Source of the DNA: Thalassobacillus devorans MSP14
GTDB lineage: Bacteria; Bacillota; Bacilli; Bacillales; Halobacillaceae
Length of the DNA stretch: 64,000 nt
Direction: 5' to 3'
NCBI RefSeq assembly: GCF_000496835.1
Contig: NZ_KI543237.1
Coordinates: forward strand, 722,641 to 786,640
Of the stretch, positions 7,990 through 18,095 are shown piece by piece. Every line of letters starts with the position of its first letter. Positions within the stretch are counted from its first letter, which is position 1. A program made the position numbers and the translations under genes. The notes under the pieces were generated by a model, which searched no databases, was not told the origin of the DNA, and saw only the letters and a list, made by a program, of their open reading frames with translations.

Positions 7990-8607
7990 CTAAGAAAATA
8001 GATTTTTTATGGAATTCCAGATTTTCACGAGGATAAAGTCTACTTCAACCTCCCTGGAAGCAGATTGTACCGTCGTATCCTGTTCGGATTCAGCAGCAGA
8101 AGCTGTCGTGGTGCCGTTTGCGAAATCCAGGAAACATAATGGCGGGAACAAGACGCACCACCAGTTGTCACCTTTTCCTGCTCCTAGAGTAATCAAAATC
8201 GCCTCGTAGGTGCCTGCAGGGTAAATATAGCTCCCGTATAATTTCGTAGGAAATTCCACCTGCTCATCATACTCTACTTGATATGATTGATTGACATTCG
8301 CGTTTTCCAATGTATCGGCGACGATCTTTTCCACCTCGCCAATCCTTCTTTCAATCAACTGACGCGCCGCCTCGATCGAGGTCAGTTTTTCTACCCAGGT
8401 TGTAATTTCGGCATTAACCTTGTCGCGTACTTCCCGTTTCAATTCCTGATCATCTTCCCCATTGCTGTTAGCGAGAATCCGTAAACGGATCGCCTCATCC
8501 GGGATGACCTGGTACCCTGGTCCTGTAGTAGTTGCTCCTGTTGTTGTTATCGGTGAAGCTGTTATAAAAATCGTAATAATAATAAGCGATATAAGTGCTT
8601 TTTTCAT
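7990..8607 (-). CDS. spoIIR: Stage II sporulation protein R
   Basis: Forespore signal protein that is exported and triggers SpoIIGA to process pro-sigma-E in the mother cell. The 205-residue protein has an N-terminal signal peptide (about residues 1-25). The conserved DEAIRLRILANSNGEDDQELKREVRD block follows in outline, with the later WWCVLFPPLCFLDF segment. It is expected to be transcribed by sigma-F, but I could not identify a convincing sigma-F promoter. A large repeat lies upstream where B. subtilis has ywkF. Confidence 0.95.
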   Translation of the reverse strand: MKKALISLIIITIFITASPITTTGATTTGPGYQVIPDEAIRLRILANSNGEDDQELKREVRDKVNAEITTWVEKLTSIEAARQLIERRIGEVEKIVADTLENANVNQSYQVEYDEQVEFPTKLYGSYIYPAGTYEAILITLGAGKGDNWWCVLFPPLCFLDFANGTTTASAAESEQDTTVQSASREVEVDFILVKIWNSIKNLFS

Positions 8608-8685
8608 TGTTCCTGCCCCCTTCTTGTTTTCAAGTATGGGCAGGAGATTTCACTTTTAAACTCTTAATCTATTATTTTTCTGAAG

Positions 8686-9182
8686 ATTCAATAATAGGGC
8701 CGAATTGTAGAAGACTTGATTTCGAGATATTGTTAGAGTTGAGGGGCTCCGGGAACGATTCGCTTTCCGTGGGCGTGTGCTGAGTCTCCTCAGGCTTCGC
8801 CTTCCGGGGCCTCATCTATCACTCTGCTCCCACAGGAGTCTCACCGTTCCCCTACGCCCCTAGCCATGGGAAGTTCTCGAAACCAGCCTACGAAAACTGC
8901 CCTATGGTTGAAGACTTTAGTGTCTTTACATCCTTTGTAAAATGCCTCAAGATGAAGGTTTCAGCTACATTTTTTCTCTTTTTGAAGGGTCCGTTTAGTA
9001 CAAAACTGGCTGGATGGGAAGGGAAACGGCGAGACTCCCGCGGGAGAAGGGGCTAGGCGAGATTCCACAGGGCTTTAGCCCGAGGAAGCTTGCCAGGTCC
9101 CCCGCAGGAAAGCGAGTTGTTTCCCAAGCCATCCCATTACTGTCATGGTAAAGGACCTAACTATCTTGAAACTGAGTCTTCC
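8686..9182 (+). repeat. Large dispersed repeat, copy R2
   Basis: Complete copy of about 497 bp between spoIIR and prmC. It begins ATTCAATAATAGGGCCGAAT and ends CTTGAAACTGAGTCTTCC. The ends form an imperfect inverted repeat (GAAGACTTGATTTCGAGATA against GAAGACTCAGTTTCAAGATA). The two inverted arms lie at about 8745-8855 and 9018-9128. The centre is shared with R1 and R3 (subfamily A). An 18-bp palindrome at 9181-9198 abuts the right end. The gap between spoIIR and prmC contains no gene. Confidence 0.88.
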
Positions 9183-9202
9183 ATTAAAGCTTTAATGGTA
9201 AA

Positions 9203-10090
9203 TCAGCGCTGAGATTTAATAGATGCTTTTGTATAGGCAAATACCATCCTTGGGTAGCCGTTGATATCCGAACGAACTTCCGCATGATAGCCGGGCAGTT
9301 CTGTTTCAATAATCGCCTTGACTGCTTCTCCTTGTCGATGACCAATTTCAAAAGCTATCAGCATGGGGCGGAGATGATAACTTTTTATCTGACGGATAAT
9401 CGTCTGGTAGGCTGCCAGCCCTTCGTCGTCAGCAAATAATGCAAGGTGCGGGTCAAACCGGACGACGGTATCAGAGAGTTCTTTCAGCTCGGCGAGTGAT
9501 ATATACGGCGGATTCGATACGATGATATCGATCGCTTCTCCGGCGACTGGTGCTAGAAAGTCTCCTTGATAAAACTTCACTTTGGCATCCAGTTGATGGG
9601 CGTTACGGGCGGTGGTTTCCAATGCTTGTGAGGAAATGTCCGTCGCATATACATCCAGGTGGTCCAATTCCAATGACAAGGTGCAAGCGATCGCCCCACT
9701 TCCTGTACCGAGATCGACAACCTTCAGGTATTCGGAGTTCAGCCCCTTCTTCTCGATGAACCGTAAAACTCCTTCCACCAGTTCTTCTGTTTCTGGTCTG
9801 GGTATAAGTACATCCCCATTTACCTTGAACCGACGACCATAAAATTCCGCTTCGCCAATCAGGTGCTGTACCGGGATGCCTGTCTCCGTATGTTTATAAA
9901 TATCTGCCACGAAGGCCGTTTTTTTTTCATGGGGAAAGGGGTCCCGTCCGTAAGCCATCAGCTGTGTGTAGCTCATGTTCAGGTGATGTTCAAGCAGCCA
10001 GTCCGCAACACCCGGTTCCCGTTGCTGTTCTTTTAAAAAAAGAGAAGCCCACTTTCGGGCTTCCTGAATCGTCGTAAACGATTGTTCCAT
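9203..10090 (-). CDS. prmC: Release factor glutamine methyltransferase
   Basis: Methylates the GGQ glutamine of RF1 and RF2 using SAM. 295 residues from the ATG at 10090, which sits directly at the prfA stop, so translation is probably coupled. The SAM-binding motif VVDLGTGSGAIA and the catalytic NPPY (IIVSNPPYIS) are intact, and the N-terminal helical domain is present. The longer frame to 10135 reads inside prfA and is rejected. Its end meets repeat R2, with no clear terminator between. Confidence 0.94.
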   Translation of the reverse strand: MEQSFTTIQEARKWASLFLKEQQREPGVADWLLEHHLNMSYTQLMAYGRDPFPHEKKTAFVADIYKHTETGIPVQHLIGEAEFYGRRFKVNGDVLIPRPETEELVEGVLRFIEKKGLNSEYLKVVDLGTGSGAIACTLSLELDHLDVYATDISSQALETTARNAHQLDAKVKFYQGDFLAPVAGEAIDIIVSNPPYISLAELKELSDTVVRFDPHLALFADDEGLAAYQTIIRQIKSYHLRPMLIAFEIGHRQGEAVKAIIETELPGYHAEVRSDINGYPRMVFAYTKASIKSQR

Positions 10091-10091
10091 G

Positions 10092-11162
10092 TTATTCACC
10101 AATCTGCTCCAATTTTTTTGTTTGTTCCTCAACAATCAATGCATCAATGATTTCCTCAAGCTTTCCTTCTAAAATCTGGTCAAGCTTCTGAATGGTCAAA
10201 CCGATGCGGTGGTCGGTGACACGACTTTGAGGAAAATTGTAAGTACGGATTCTTTCAGAGCGGTCTCCGGAACCGACAGCGGACTTACGGTTCTCATCAT
10301 ACTCTGCCTGCGCTTCCTGCTGAAATTTATCATAGATACGGGCACGAAGTACCTTCATCGCTTTTTCTTTATTCTTGATCTGGGATTTTTCATCCTGACA
10401 AGAGACGACGACACCTGTCGGTTCATGTGTCAGTCGAACGGCAGACATGGTTGTGTTAACGCTTTGCCCGCCTGGACCGCTGGAAGCAAATGTATCGACA
10501 CGAATATCCTTATCGTGGATGTCTACTTCTACCTCTTCCGCTTCTGGAAGGACGGCTACGGTTGCGGTTGATGTATGGATCCGGCCGCCTGATTCAGTTT
10601 CGGGAACACGCTGGACACGGTGCGCTCCGTTTTCATACTTCAACTTGGAGAATGCTCCCTGGCCATTGACCATAAAGATGACTTCTTTATAGCCGCCAAC
10701 ATCATTTTGATGAGATTCGATGACTTCTATTTTCCACCCTTGGGTTTCCGCATAACGGGTGTACATCCGGAACAAGTCACCGGCAAACAGGGCAGCTTCA
10801 TCACCGCCTGCTGCACCACGCACTTCCATAATGACGTTTTTGTCATCATTCGGATCCTTCGGCAGCATCAGGAATTTCAATCGTTCTTCCAGGTCTTCCT
10901 TCCCGGTGCTCAGTTCGTCGATCTCTTCTTTGACCATGTCATGCATCTCATCATCCAGGTTATCTTTCAGCATCACCTTAGCGTCGTCCAACTGTGTGCT
11001 GATATCTTTGTATTCCCGGTATGCCTGAACGGTTTCTTCCAGATCAGACTGCTCTTTCGAATATTCTCGTAATTTATTCGGATCACTGATGACCTCAGGA
11101 TCACTGAGGAGTTCATTCAATTTTTCATATCGATCTTCAAGGGATTGCAAACGTTCTAACAT
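10092..11162 (-). CDS. prfA: Peptide chain release factor 1
   Basis: Reads UAA and UAG stop codons and releases nascent chains. 356 residues. The GGQ loop ([20 protein letters not shown], about residue 230) and the codon-recognition PAT-type region are present. The start at 11162 ([12 protein letters not shown]) is preferred, because an upstream in-frame ATG at 11168 directly touches the ribosome site GAGGTGG. It forms an operon with prmC. Confidence 0.96.
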   Translation of the reverse strand: MLERLQSLEDRYEKLNELLSDPEVISDPNKLREYSKEQSDLEETVQAYREYKDISTQLDDAKVMLKDNLDDEMHDMVKEEIDELSTGKEDLEERLKFLMLPKDPNDDKNVIMEVRGAAGGDEAALFAGDLFRMYTRYAETQGWKIEVIESHQNDVGGYKEVIFMVNGQGAFSKLKYENGAHRVQRVPETESGGRIHTSTATVAVLPEAEEVEVDIHDKDIRVDTFASSGPGGQSVNTTMSAVRLTHEPTGVVVSCQDEKSQIKNKEKAMKVLRARIYDKFQQEAQAEYDENRKSAVGSGDRSERIRTYNFPQSRVTDHRIGLTIQKLDQILEGKLEEIIDALIVEEQTKKLEQIGE

Positions 11163-11239
11163 GTACATCCACCTCTTTCTCTATAACAGTCTAATTATAT
11201 TATAGAGACTTGGGAGTTACAAGATGACGCGTAAAAGTT

Positions 11240-11271
11240 AAAAAAGAAAGGCGGCTGTCCTCCAGCCGCCC
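11240..11271 (-). terminator. Terminator after the YhcN/YlaJ-type lipoprotein gene
   Basis: GGCGGCTG at 11250-11257 pairs with CAGCCGCC at 11263-11270. On the minus strand the stem is followed by TTTCTTTTTT. It separates the lipoprotein gene from prfA. Confidence 0.88.
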
Positions 11272-11287
11272 TGATAATCTCTTCCTG

Positions 11288-11683
11288 TCATCGAACCCTA
11301 ACTTTAATATCATAGCGGGGAACTGCCCGGTAAATGGCCTGCTCAATTTGCTGTTCCCAGTCCTGCCTGTCTCCATCAGACAAACTATTATCAGGGACAT
11401 TTGCAGTTACACGTACAAGCGGTCCTTCTAAGATGACACGCTCTACTTCCACTCCCGGAACACTTTCAGCAGCCGACTTGATTTTCTCACGATCCTGCTT
11501 CAACCCCCAGCTATCGCCGACATTATTGATCATACGCGGATTATCGATCTGATTGCCTCGTTCCTCCGTATTCTGGGTATCCATCAAGCCTTCGTCTGCT
11601 CCTTGATCCTTTCCCCCGGCACCTCCGCATGCTGCTAGGAAAATCGCTGCCCCCATTATTATCGCTGTCGCCTTGTATTTCAT
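11288..11683 (-). CDS. YhcN/YlaJ-type sporulation lipoprotein
   Basis: 131 residues. A lipoprotein signal peptide ends at the lipobox LAAC near residue 18, so the mature protein is anchored to the outer face of the membrane. The mature part has an acidic low-complexity linker and then a small alpha-beta domain (VERVILEGPLVRVTANV) like the YhcN/YlaJ family found in spore membranes. The start at 11683 has AAGGAG 8 bases upstream. It is monocistronic, with a terminator on its 3' side and a periodic repeat on its 5' side. The exact role is unknown. Confidence 0.82.
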   Translation of the reverse strand: MKYKATAIIMGAAIFLAACGGAGGKDQGADEGLMDTQNTEERGNQIDNPRMINNVGDSWGLKQDREKIKSAAESVPGVEVERVILEGPLVRVTANVPDNSLSDGDRQDWEQQIEQAIYRAVPRYDIKVRVR

Positions 11684-11775
11684 ATTTTCCACTCCTTACG
11701 CTTTTTTCTTAGGATGTCCCGGAGAGGAAAAAATATGAATGTCAGATACATGCATTTTATCTGTGAAATATAAGT

Positions 11776-11868
11776 TTTATTTGCGAAATTAACAATATAT
11801 TAGCGATTTTTCAGATATATTTGCGAGTTTATGACTTTATTTGCGAGTTTTTAATATATTTGTAACTA
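11776..11868. repeat. 20-bp-periodic TTTGCGA repeat
   Basis: Five degenerate copies of an AT-rich motif centred on ATTTGCGAGTTT start at about 11776, 11797, 11817, 11837 and 11855, roughly every 20 bp. The third and fourth copies are nearly identical; the first and second are diverged and the fifth has lost the GCGA core. They fill the gap between the lipoprotein gene start and the tdk terminator. The helical spacing would suit a multimeric DNA-binding protein, but no protein is known to me for this motif. Confidence 0.65.
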
Positions 11869-11879
11869 TTAAGATACAA

Positions 11880-11930
11880 ATAAAAGGAGCACCGAAAAAA
11901 TGTCAAAGCTTTTTCGGTGCTCCTTTTATT
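11880..11930 (-). terminator. Terminator after tdk
   Basis: A long stem (AAAGGAGCACCGAAAAA at about 11883-11899 with its complement at 11910-11926) overlaps the end of tdk. T-runs occur on both sides. Confidence 0.9.
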
Positions 11931-12544
11931 TAAGTTGATATTTGGGTTTTCAGCTGCGATTGCCTGGGCTTCTTAGGCACGTCATGATGATGACGGCAAC
12001 GCGGCTCGTATGATTCGGAAGCTCCGACAAGAATGATCGGATCATCATATGAGGCCGGCTTTCCATCAATCAGACGCTGGGTACGACTCGCTGGTGATCC
12101 ACAAACCGGACAGATAGCATTCAGCTTTGTCACCATCTCACTCAAGGCCATCAAATCCGGCATGCAGCCGAACGGAACGCCACGAAAGTCTGTATCCAGA
12201 CCGGCGACAATGACGCGAATTCCTTTATCGGCAAGTTCTTCCACAACATCCACGACTTCCTCATCGAAAAATTGAACTTCATCGATTCCAACAATATCGA
12301 TCGTATCATCGACGGCTGCTAAAATATCTTTTGAGTGCTCCACAGGACGGGCGAGCACAGAAGTTCCATTATGGGAAACAATCGCATCCTCTGAATATCG
12401 ATCATCAATTATCGGTTTAAACACCCGGACGGACAGATTACCATATGTAGCACGACGTACACGACGTATCAATTCTTCGGATTTCCCACTGAACATACTG
12501 CCACAAATCACTTCTACCCAACCGCTTTGCTTCATCACATACAC
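11930..12544 (-). CDS. tdk: Thymidine kinase
   Basis: Type II thymidine kinase for dTMP salvage. The P-loop [11 protein letters not shown] lies near residue 16, the Walker B-like GIDEVQFF near residue 88, and the Zn lid cysteines in CPVCGSP and EPRCRHHH. 204 residues from a GTG at 12544, with AAGGGAG 11 bases upstream. The ATG at 12535 and GTG at 12538 are alternative starts. It sits downstream of the rho-rpmE region, as in B. subtilis. The C-terminal [10 protein letters not shown] tail is basic and unremarkable. Confidence 0.93.
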   Translation of the reverse strand: MYVMKQSGWVEVICGSMFSGKSEELIRRVRRATYGNLSVRVFKPIIDDRYSEDAIVSHNGTSVLARPVEHSKDILAAVDDTIDIVGIDEVQFFDEEVVDVVEELADKGIRVIVAGLDTDFRGVPFGCMPDLMALSEMVTKLNAICPVCGSPASRTQRLIDGKPASYDDPIILVGASESYEPRCRHHHDVPKKPRQSQLKTQIST

Positions 12545-12601
12545 TTTGTAAGTCGCTCCCTTCCCAAATCTCCATCTATAACAAACATCGTAAAAACAGA
12601 A

Positions 12602-12640
12602 GAAAGGGACTGCCGGCAGGACAGCGACAGTCCCCTTTTT
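12602..12640. terminator. Hairpin in the rpmE-tdk gap (1 of 3)
   Basis: AAAGGGACTG pairs with CAGTCCCCTTT with one bulge, and T-rich tracts lie on both sides. It could act in either direction. The minus-strand reading precedes tdk. Confidence 0.6.
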
Positions 12641-12677
12641 CGATTCCTGTTCGTATTAGAAAACTCAGTTAATCACC

Positions 12678-12712
12678 AGGAAGCCCTCATGACGGAAGGC
12701 TTCCCTTTTCAT
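12678..12712 (+). terminator. Hairpin in the rpmE-tdk gap (2 of 3)
   Basis: GGAAGCC at 12679-12685 pairs with GGCTTCC at 12698-12704, followed by TTTTC on the plus strand. No plus-strand gene precedes it, so its role is unclear. Confidence 0.45.
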
Positions 12713-12751
12713 ATCTTTTATTCCTTTAACATTAAAACTATCTTAAAGTGC

Positions 12752-12788
12752 AAAAAAACAGGCAAAGTTAGACAATTTGCCTGTTTTT
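12752..12788 (-). terminator. Terminator after rpmE2
   Basis: AAACAGGCAAA at 12756-12766 pairs with TTTGCCTGTTT at 12776-12786. On the minus strand it is followed by a run of T. It lies about 40 bases past the L31 stop. Confidence 0.85.
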
Positions 12789-12825
12789 CGCATAAATTCG
12801 CATATCCCAAATGGTATGACGAATA

Positions 12826-13071
12826 TTACTTAATGTTGTATTTTTTCTTAAAGCGATCGACACGGCCGCCTTCTTTATCAGCTTTTTGCTTACCTGTGTA
12901 GAACGGGTGAGAAGCTGAGCTGATCTCTACGCGGATCAATGGGTATGTGTTGCCATCTTCCCATTCGATTGTTTCGTCAGATCCCTGTGTGGAACCACTT
13001 AGAAACTTGTAATCAGAACTTGTGTCTAGAAATACGACTTTGCGGTATTCTGGATGAATGCCGTTTTTCAT
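12826..13071 (-). CDS. rpmE2: Ribosomal protein L31 type B
   Basis: 81-residue large-subunit protein. It lacks the CxxC zinc-binding cysteines of type A L31 and has the longer type B sequence ([20 protein letters not shown], then [10 protein letters not shown] at the end). In B. subtilis the rho-rpmE-tdk locus carries the zinc-containing type A protein, while type B (YtiA) is elsewhere under Zur. Here type B occupies the housekeeping site. It has its own sigma-A promoter at 13171-13199 and a GGAGTGG ribosome site. Confidence 0.94.
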   Translation of the reverse strand: MKNGIHPEYRKVVFLDTSSDYKFLSGSTQGSDETIEWEDGNTYPLIRVEISSASHPFYTGKQKADKEGGRVDRFKKKYNIK

Positions 13072-13170
13072 GTTCTTCCACTCCTTTTTGCCCTGAATCC
13101 TTTGGAAACAGAGTTATTGTAAGAGCCGTATCAGGCAGAACCTGCCCTGTCTCGAAACTCACATAGAATG

Positions 13171-13199
13171 ATTATAACAGGGGCATTTTTGCATTGCAA
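13171..13199 (-). promoter_or_regulatory. Sigma-A promoter of rpmE2
   Basis: On the minus strand TTGCAA (13194-13199), a 17-base spacer and TATAAT (13171-13176) lie just past the rho stop. The leader to the ATG is about 90 bases and could hold an L31 autoregulatory fold; I did not verify one. Confidence 0.8.
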
Positions 13200-13208
13200 G
13201 AACTTGTT

Positions 13209-14510
13209 TTATTTTCCCTGGGGCTGTGTTCTTCTGCCGGTCGACTTGCCTTTCATTTCTTTATCCATGATATCGAAAAATTCTTCATTATTTTTCGAAG
13301 CTTTCAATCTGCGCATAAAGCGTTCCGCAAAATCCGGGGTGTCGGACAATGCCTTGCGGATCGCCCACATTTTTTCCAGATGTGTCTTAGGGAGCAGCAG
13401 CTCTTCTTTCCGTGTACCGGAACGAAGCACATCGATAGCCGGGAAAATACGGCGCTGTGCCAGGCTGCGGTCCAGGTGAAGCTCCATGTTCCCAGTGCCT
13501 TTGAATTCTTCATAGATGACATCGTCCATCCGTGAACCGGTATCGACAAGGGCTGTAGCCAAAATCGTAAAGCTTCCGCCTTCTTCGATGTTTCGAGCAG
13601 CACCGAAGAATCGCTTCGGACGGTGGAATGCCGCAGGGTCAATTCCCCCGGACAGGGTACGGCCGCTAGGCGGGATGACCAGGTTGTAAGCACGGGCAAG
13701 ACGTGTGATACTGTCCATCAATACGATAACGTCACGCTTTTGCTCCACCAGGCGCATGGCACGTTCCAGTACGAGCTCAGAAACTTTGATATGGTTTTCA
13801 GGTACTTCATCAAATGTCGAACTGACGACATCCACATCGGGAGCAACCGAACGTTCAATATCGGTGACCTCTTCCGGTCTTTCATCGACAAGCAAAATGA
13901 TTAATTTCGCTTCAGGATGGTTCAAAGAAACGCTGTGCGCGATTTCTTTAAGCAGCATCGTTTTGCCGGCTTTCGGGGGTGCCACAATCAAACCACGCTG
14001 GCCGAATCCCACCGGCGCCATCAGGTCCATGACTCTGGTGGAAATGTTCTTGCTCTTCGTTTCCAGCTTCATCATCCGGTCCGGGTAGAGAGGAGTCAGT
14101 GCCGGGAAGTGGACGCGCTCTTTCGCGGTTTCCGGATCTTCCCCGTTGACCGCATCGACATGAAGCAGTCCGTAATAACGTTCGTTTTCCTTTGGAGGAC
14201 GTACTTTCCCTGATACCTTATCCCCATTCCTCAAATCAAAACGACGGATTTGGGAAGCAGAAATGTAGATGTCTTCTGCACTGGGTGAATAATTAATTGG
14301 ACGTAAGAAACCGAATCCCTCAGAAGGAATGATTTCCAGGATCCCATCCATGAATAAATATCCGCCTTTTTCCGCCTGCGCTTTTAAAATAGCGAAAATC
14401 AGTTCCCTTTTTGTCAGTTTTGCATAATAAGATACTTTGAATTGTCGTGCTAAGGAATATAAATCTTTCAATGTTAACGTTTCTAAATGAGATATTGTCA
14501 ATTCAGCCAC
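13209..14510 (-). CDS. rho: Transcription termination factor Rho
   Basis: Hexameric RNA-dependent ATPase that ends transcription. 433 residues with the N-terminal Rho domain ([21 protein letters not shown]), the cold-shock-like RNA-binding domain (EGFGFLRP), Walker A APPKAGKT near residue 183 and [11 protein letters not shown]. The start is a GTG at 14510 with only a weak ribosome site (GGTG). It is preceded by an AT-rich gap of about 360 bases and followed by the rpmE2 promoter. Confidence 0.95.
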   Translation of the reverse strand: MAELTISHLETLTLKDLYSLARQFKVSYYAKLTKRELIFAILKAQAEKGGYLFMDGILEIIPSEGFGFLRPINYSPSAEDIYISASQIRRFDLRNGDKVSGKVRPPKENERYYGLLHVDAVNGEDPETAKERVHFPALTPLYPDRMMKLETKSKNISTRVMDLMAPVGFGQRGLIVAPPKAGKTMLLKEIAHSVSLNHPEAKLIILLVDERPEEVTDIERSVAPDVDVVSSTFDEVPENHIKVSELVLERAMRLVEQKRDVIVLMDSITRLARAYNLVIPPSGRTLSGGIDPAAFHRPKRFFGAARNIEEGGSFTILATALVDTGSRMDDVIYEEFKGTGNMELHLDRSLAQRRIFPAIDVLRSGTRKEELLLPKTHLEKMWAIRKALSDTPDFAERFMRRLKASKNNEEFFDIMDKEMKGKSTGRRTQPQGK

Positions 14511-14837
14511 AAAATCACCACACTATTATATTTTTGTTACCTGGTTCTGTCTGCCGTCTTTAAGCCCTGCAACGCTATCTATCTGACAAAAAAAGTATAA
14601 ACAGGTGGGGACAGCAAGAAAATTTGCCAATGTATGCTGTTCTAATTCGCAAGAACGCTTTTTTGAAGTGATAGAAGAAATTCTCGAAGCTAATTTTGGG
14701 AAGCTTACAGAGGTTTTTCACTATTTAAGGGTTGTTTAAACTTTAACCATTTTAACTCTTTTCCATGAAACTATTCAATATAAATCTAAAAAAAATCAGA
14801 TCTATCTTTAAAGCACCTGTTTTCCGGCATAAATAAG
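14511..14837. other. AT-rich rho leader and intergenic region
   Basis: This gap between glpX and rho has no ORF. It contains short inverted repeats (for example GGTTGTTTAAACTTTAACC near 14730-14748). A possible -10 TATACT on the minus strand near 14595 lacks a good -35. It probably holds the rho promoter and leader. I see nothing else in it. Confidence 0.5.
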
Positions 14838-14868
14838 GGAAAAGGAAGCCGTTATGACGGCTCCCTTG
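14838..14868 (-). terminator. Terminator after glpX
   Basis: GGAAGCCGT pairs with ACGGCTCCC around a small loop at 14844-14864, followed on the minus strand by TTTTCCCTT. Confidence 0.8.
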
Positions 14869-14872
14869 CCTA

Positions 14873-15841
14873 TTAAGGTTTGATTACTAGATTCGGTTTC
14901 TTTTTCAAGCTGTGATCCCCGTCGATGAAACGGACAGTGCCTGATTTGGCACGCATGACAATTGTCTGAGTCGTAGCTTTGGTTCCTTTAAATTGTACAC
15001 CTGTCAAGAGCTCGCCATCCGTGACACCAGTGGCAGCGAATATCGCATCATCTCCGGAACAGAAGTCGTCCATATAAAGGACTTTGTTGATGTCTTCAAT
15101 TCCCATGCTTTTGCAACGTTCCAGCTCTTCATCATTGGCCGGAAGCAGCTTGCCCTGGATCTCCCCGCCCAGACATTTCAGCGCTGTAGCAGCAAGCACC
15201 CCTTCCGGAGCACCGCCTGAACCGAACAGAATATCCACACCGGTATGATCGAAGGCTGTATTGATAGCTGCAGCCACGTCCCCATCAGGAATCAGTTTGA
15301 TCCTTGCGCCAGCGGCACGGATTTCCTCAATGATTCCTTCGTGCCGCTTCCGATTAAGTACGATGGCTACTACATCTTCTACGTCTTTATTCTTCGCTTC
15401 CGCTACGGCTTTCAAATTGTCGGCGATCGAAGCATTGATATCCACTTTCCCAACTGCTTCCGGTCCGACAGCAATTTTATCCATGTACATATCCGGGGCA
15501 TGAAGCAGGGCACCATGATCAGCAATCGCAATGACAGCCAATGCGTTCCATGTCCCCTGGGCCACAATGTTCGTCCCTTCTAACGGATCGACTGCAACGT
15601 CGACACGAGGGCCGTAACCATTCCCGAGCTTCTCTCCAATGTAAAGCATCGGCGCTTCATCCATTTCCCCTTCACCGATTACGACGGTACCTTTCATCGG
15701 GATGGTATCAAAGACATCGCGCATGGCAGATGTTGCTGCATCATCCGCTTCCTCTTTCTTCCCTCTTCCCATCCAGCGTGCAGATTTAAGTGCCGCCGCT
15801 TCGGTGACACGTACCAATTCCATTGTCAAACTTCTTTCCAT
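14873..15841 (-). CDS. glpX: Fructose-1,6-bisphosphatase class II
   Basis: Gluconeogenic phosphatase of the GlpX family. 322 residues, starting with [20 protein letters not shown] as in other Bacilli. Metal and substrate motifs [25 protein letters not shown] and [12 protein letters not shown] are intact. It lies downstream of murA2 with a gap of about 57 bases, as in the B. subtilis fba-tal-murAB-glpX-rho order. Confidence 0.95.
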   Translation of the reverse strand: MERSLTMELVRVTEAAALKSARWMGRGKKEEADDAATSAMRDVFDTIPMKGTVVIGEGEMDEAPMLYIGEKLGNGYGPRVDVAVDPLEGTNIVAQGTWNALAVIAIADHGALLHAPDMYMDKIAVGPEAVGKVDINASIADNLKAVAEAKNKDVEDVVAIVLNRKRHEGIIEEIRAAGARIKLIPDGDVAAAINTAFDHTGVDILFGSGGAPEGVLAATALKCLGGEIQGKLLPANDEELERCKSMGIEDINKVLYMDDFCSGDDAIFAATGVTDGELLTGVQFKGTKATTQTIVMRAKSGTVRFIDGDHSLKKKPNLVIKP

Positions 15842-15898
15842 GGTTATTCCTCTCCATTCATATCTGAATTTTTCCCCATCTCCATGGAAACCAGATTG

Positions 15899-17185
15899 CT
15901 ATGAATTCTGAAATTGCTCCACTTCTTCTTCGGTCATTCTTTCATGCCAAATGGTAGCACCAAGATTGGTGAGCTTTTCTACGAGGTCCTCATATCCTCG
16001 TTCGATATGCTCAATTCCAGTCACTTCCGTAATTCCATTGGACATTAAACCAGCAATAACCAGGGCCGCTCCCGCACGGAGGTCGGTCGCTTTGACTTTC
16101 GCCCCTTGCAATGGAGATGGGCCTGCCACAATCGCTGCTCCACCTTCCACCTTAATATGGGCATTCATCCTGCGAAGTTCATCAATGTGCTTGAAGCGTG
16201 CCTGGTAAATCGTATCGGTAACAACCCCCGTCCCATATGCTTTGGTCAAAAGCGATGTGAACGGCTGCTGTAAATCCGTTGGGAAGCCTGGATAGACGAG
16301 TGTTTTGATGTCGACACTCTTCAACTTATCACTCGTCTTGATGAACAATTGCTCATCGCCTTCGTCCACCGTAACTCCCATTTCACGCAACTTGGCAAGC
16401 AGGGATTCCAAGTGCTGGGGAATTACGTTATCAATCAGGATTCCGTCCCCAAGGGCTGCTGCCAGAATCGTATAGGTTCCTGCTTCGATACGATCCGGAA
16501 TAATCGTATGATTACAGCCGCTAAGTTGATCCACACCTTCAATCCGGATCACATCCGTACCTGCACCTTTGATTTTCGCTCCCATACTGGTAAGCAGGGT
16601 AGCAACATCAATGATTTCCGGTTCCTTGGCAGCATTCTCAATAACCGTTTTTCCTTTAGCTCGAACCGCCGCCAGCATAATATTGATGGTCGCGCCGACA
16701 CTGACCACATCCAAATAGATGCGTGCGCCGCGCAGCTCTTCGGCACGCAGGTAAATGGCTCCCTGTTCGTTTGTTACCTGGGCACCTAACGCTTCAAAAC
16801 CTTTGATATGCTGATCGATCGGACGCGGACCAAGATGGCATCCTCCCGGAAGTCCGATGACCGCTTTTTTAAACCGGCCAAGCATGGCTCCCATGAAGTA
16901 ATAGGAAGCTCGCAGCTTCTTCACTTTGCCATTTGGAAGGGGCATGGAAATCATGTCCGATGGATCGATCTCTATGGTCTGCCCCTCTTTTTTCACCGTA
17001 CCGCCAATTTCCTCCAGCAAATCACTCAGGATCTGCAAGTCGGAAATTTTCGGCAGCCCTTCGATCGTGACTGGCGATTCAGCCAAAATAGCTGCTGGGA
17101 GCAAGGCAACCGCACTGTTCTTGGCCCCGCCGATCCGTACTGTACCTTCTAACCTTTTACCGCCTTCTACAAGTAATTTTTGCAT
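15899..17185 (-). CDS. murAB: UDP-N-acetylglucosamine 1-carboxyvinyltransferase (MurA2/MurZ)
   Basis: First committed step of peptidoglycan synthesis, transferring enolpyruvate from PEP to UDP-GlcNAc. 428 residues. The substrate motif [14 protein letters not shown] and the loop region around [13 protein letters not shown] hold the fosfomycin-target cysteine. The locus between tal and glpX identifies it as the second MurA paralogue. The start at 17185 has GAGGAG 6-7 bases upstream; the frame extended to 17296 is not supported. Confidence 0.95.
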   Translation of the reverse strand: MQKLLVEGGKRLEGTVRIGGAKNSAVALLPAAILAESPVTIEGLPKISDLQILSDLLEEIGGTVKKEGQTIEIDPSDMISMPLPNGKVKKLRASYYFMGAMLGRFKKAVIGLPGGCHLGPRPIDQHIKGFEALGAQVTNEQGAIYLRAEELRGARIYLDVVSVGATINIMLAAVRAKGKTVIENAAKEPEIIDVATLLTSMGAKIKGAGTDVIRIEGVDQLSGCNHTIIPDRIEAGTYTILAAALGDGILIDNVIPQHLESLLAKLREMGVTVDEGDEQLFIKTSDKLKSVDIKTLVYPGFPTDLQQPFTSLLTKAYGTGVVTDTIYQARFKHIDELRRMNAHIKVEGGAAIVAGPSPLQGAKVKATDLRAGAALVIAGLMSNGITEVTGIEHIERGYEDLVEKLTNLGATIWHERMTEEEVEQFQNS

Positions 17186-17360
17186 GGCTAACTCCTCGCT
17201 TTTAATCCTGCAATCTACCAGCAAATGTCTGACTGAAGCAGACATTTGACCAGTGATTGTCCGATTGATTGACATTCCCGGCAGTGTCTTTTCCAAGAAA
17301 TCCAGTTCTCAGTCAACCTGTTCCTGCGCTGTTAGTTTGTACAATTTTACCAATTTCATG

Positions 17361-18002
17361 CTATTTTTGTTGATTCCAATCTGCAAGAAATTTTTCGATA
17401 CCCTGATCCGTCAATGGATGTTTTACTAATTGATTCAATACTTTAAAAGGAACCGTAGCGATATGTGCCCCATTCATGGCAGCTTCCGTTACATGGACAG
17501 GATGACGGACGGATGCCGCGATGATTTCTGTTTCGATCCCGTGTCTGTCGAAAATTTCGGCAATCTGAGCGATTAAATCCAGTCCGTTATGACCGATGTC
17601 ATCCAGACGGCCCAGGAAAGGGGAAACATAAGCTGCTCCTGCTCTTGCCGCAAGCAAAGCCTGATTGGCAGAGAAAATCAAGGTGACGTTGACTTTGATA
17701 TTAAGGTCGGCCAATGCTTTGACTGCCTTCAGTCCTTCCATCGTCATCGGCACCTTTACTGTTATATTCGGTGCAATCGCCGCAAGTTCCTTCCCTTCCC
17801 GAATCATTCCTTCTGCATCCTCGGAAACTACTTCTGCACTGACAGAACCGTCTACCTCTTCTGTGATCTCTTGCAAACGTTCATGGAACGACACGCCTTC
17901 TTTAGCCACCAGGCTCGGATTTGTCGTCACCCCGGCCAGTATACCTAAAGCGTTGGCTTCCTTGATATCGTCGATATTTGCAGTGTCAATAAAAAATTTC
18001 AT
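17361..18002 (-). CDS. tal: Transaldolase (small, FSA-like type)
   Basis: Class I aldolase-type enzyme of the nonoxidative pentose phosphate pathway (YwjH type). 213 residues starting [16 protein letters not shown]. The Schiff-base lysine is in the NITVKVPMT segment near residue 85. GGGGAGG lies about 9 bases before the ATG at 18002. It follows fba across a weak hairpin at 18049-18083 and precedes murA2. Confidence 0.94.
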   Translation of the reverse strand: MKFFIDTANIDDIKEANALGILAGVTTNPSLVAKEGVSFHERLQEITEEVDGSVSAEVVSEDAEGMIREGKELAAIAPNITVKVPMTMEGLKAVKALADLNIKVNVTLIFSANQALLAARAGAAYVSPFLGRLDDIGHNGLDLIAQIAEIFDRHGIETEIIAASVRHPVHVTEAAMNGAHIATVPFKVLNQLVKHPLTDQGIEKFLADWNQQK

Positions 18003-18048
18003 GTAAATAATCCTCCCCATCGATGATTGCGTTTTCATAATATGTTGA

Positions 18049-18083
18049 AAAGGAAACCGTCCACTACAAACGGCTTCCTTTGT
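18049..18083 (-). terminator. Imperfect terminator between fba and tal
   Basis: AAAGGAAACCGT at 18049-18060 pairs with ACGGCTTCCTTT at 18070-18081 with one mismatch, followed by TTTTC on the minus strand. It probably gives partial termination, so tal is expressed below fba. Confidence 0.7.
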
Positions 18084-18095
18084 TCACCTGTTTAT

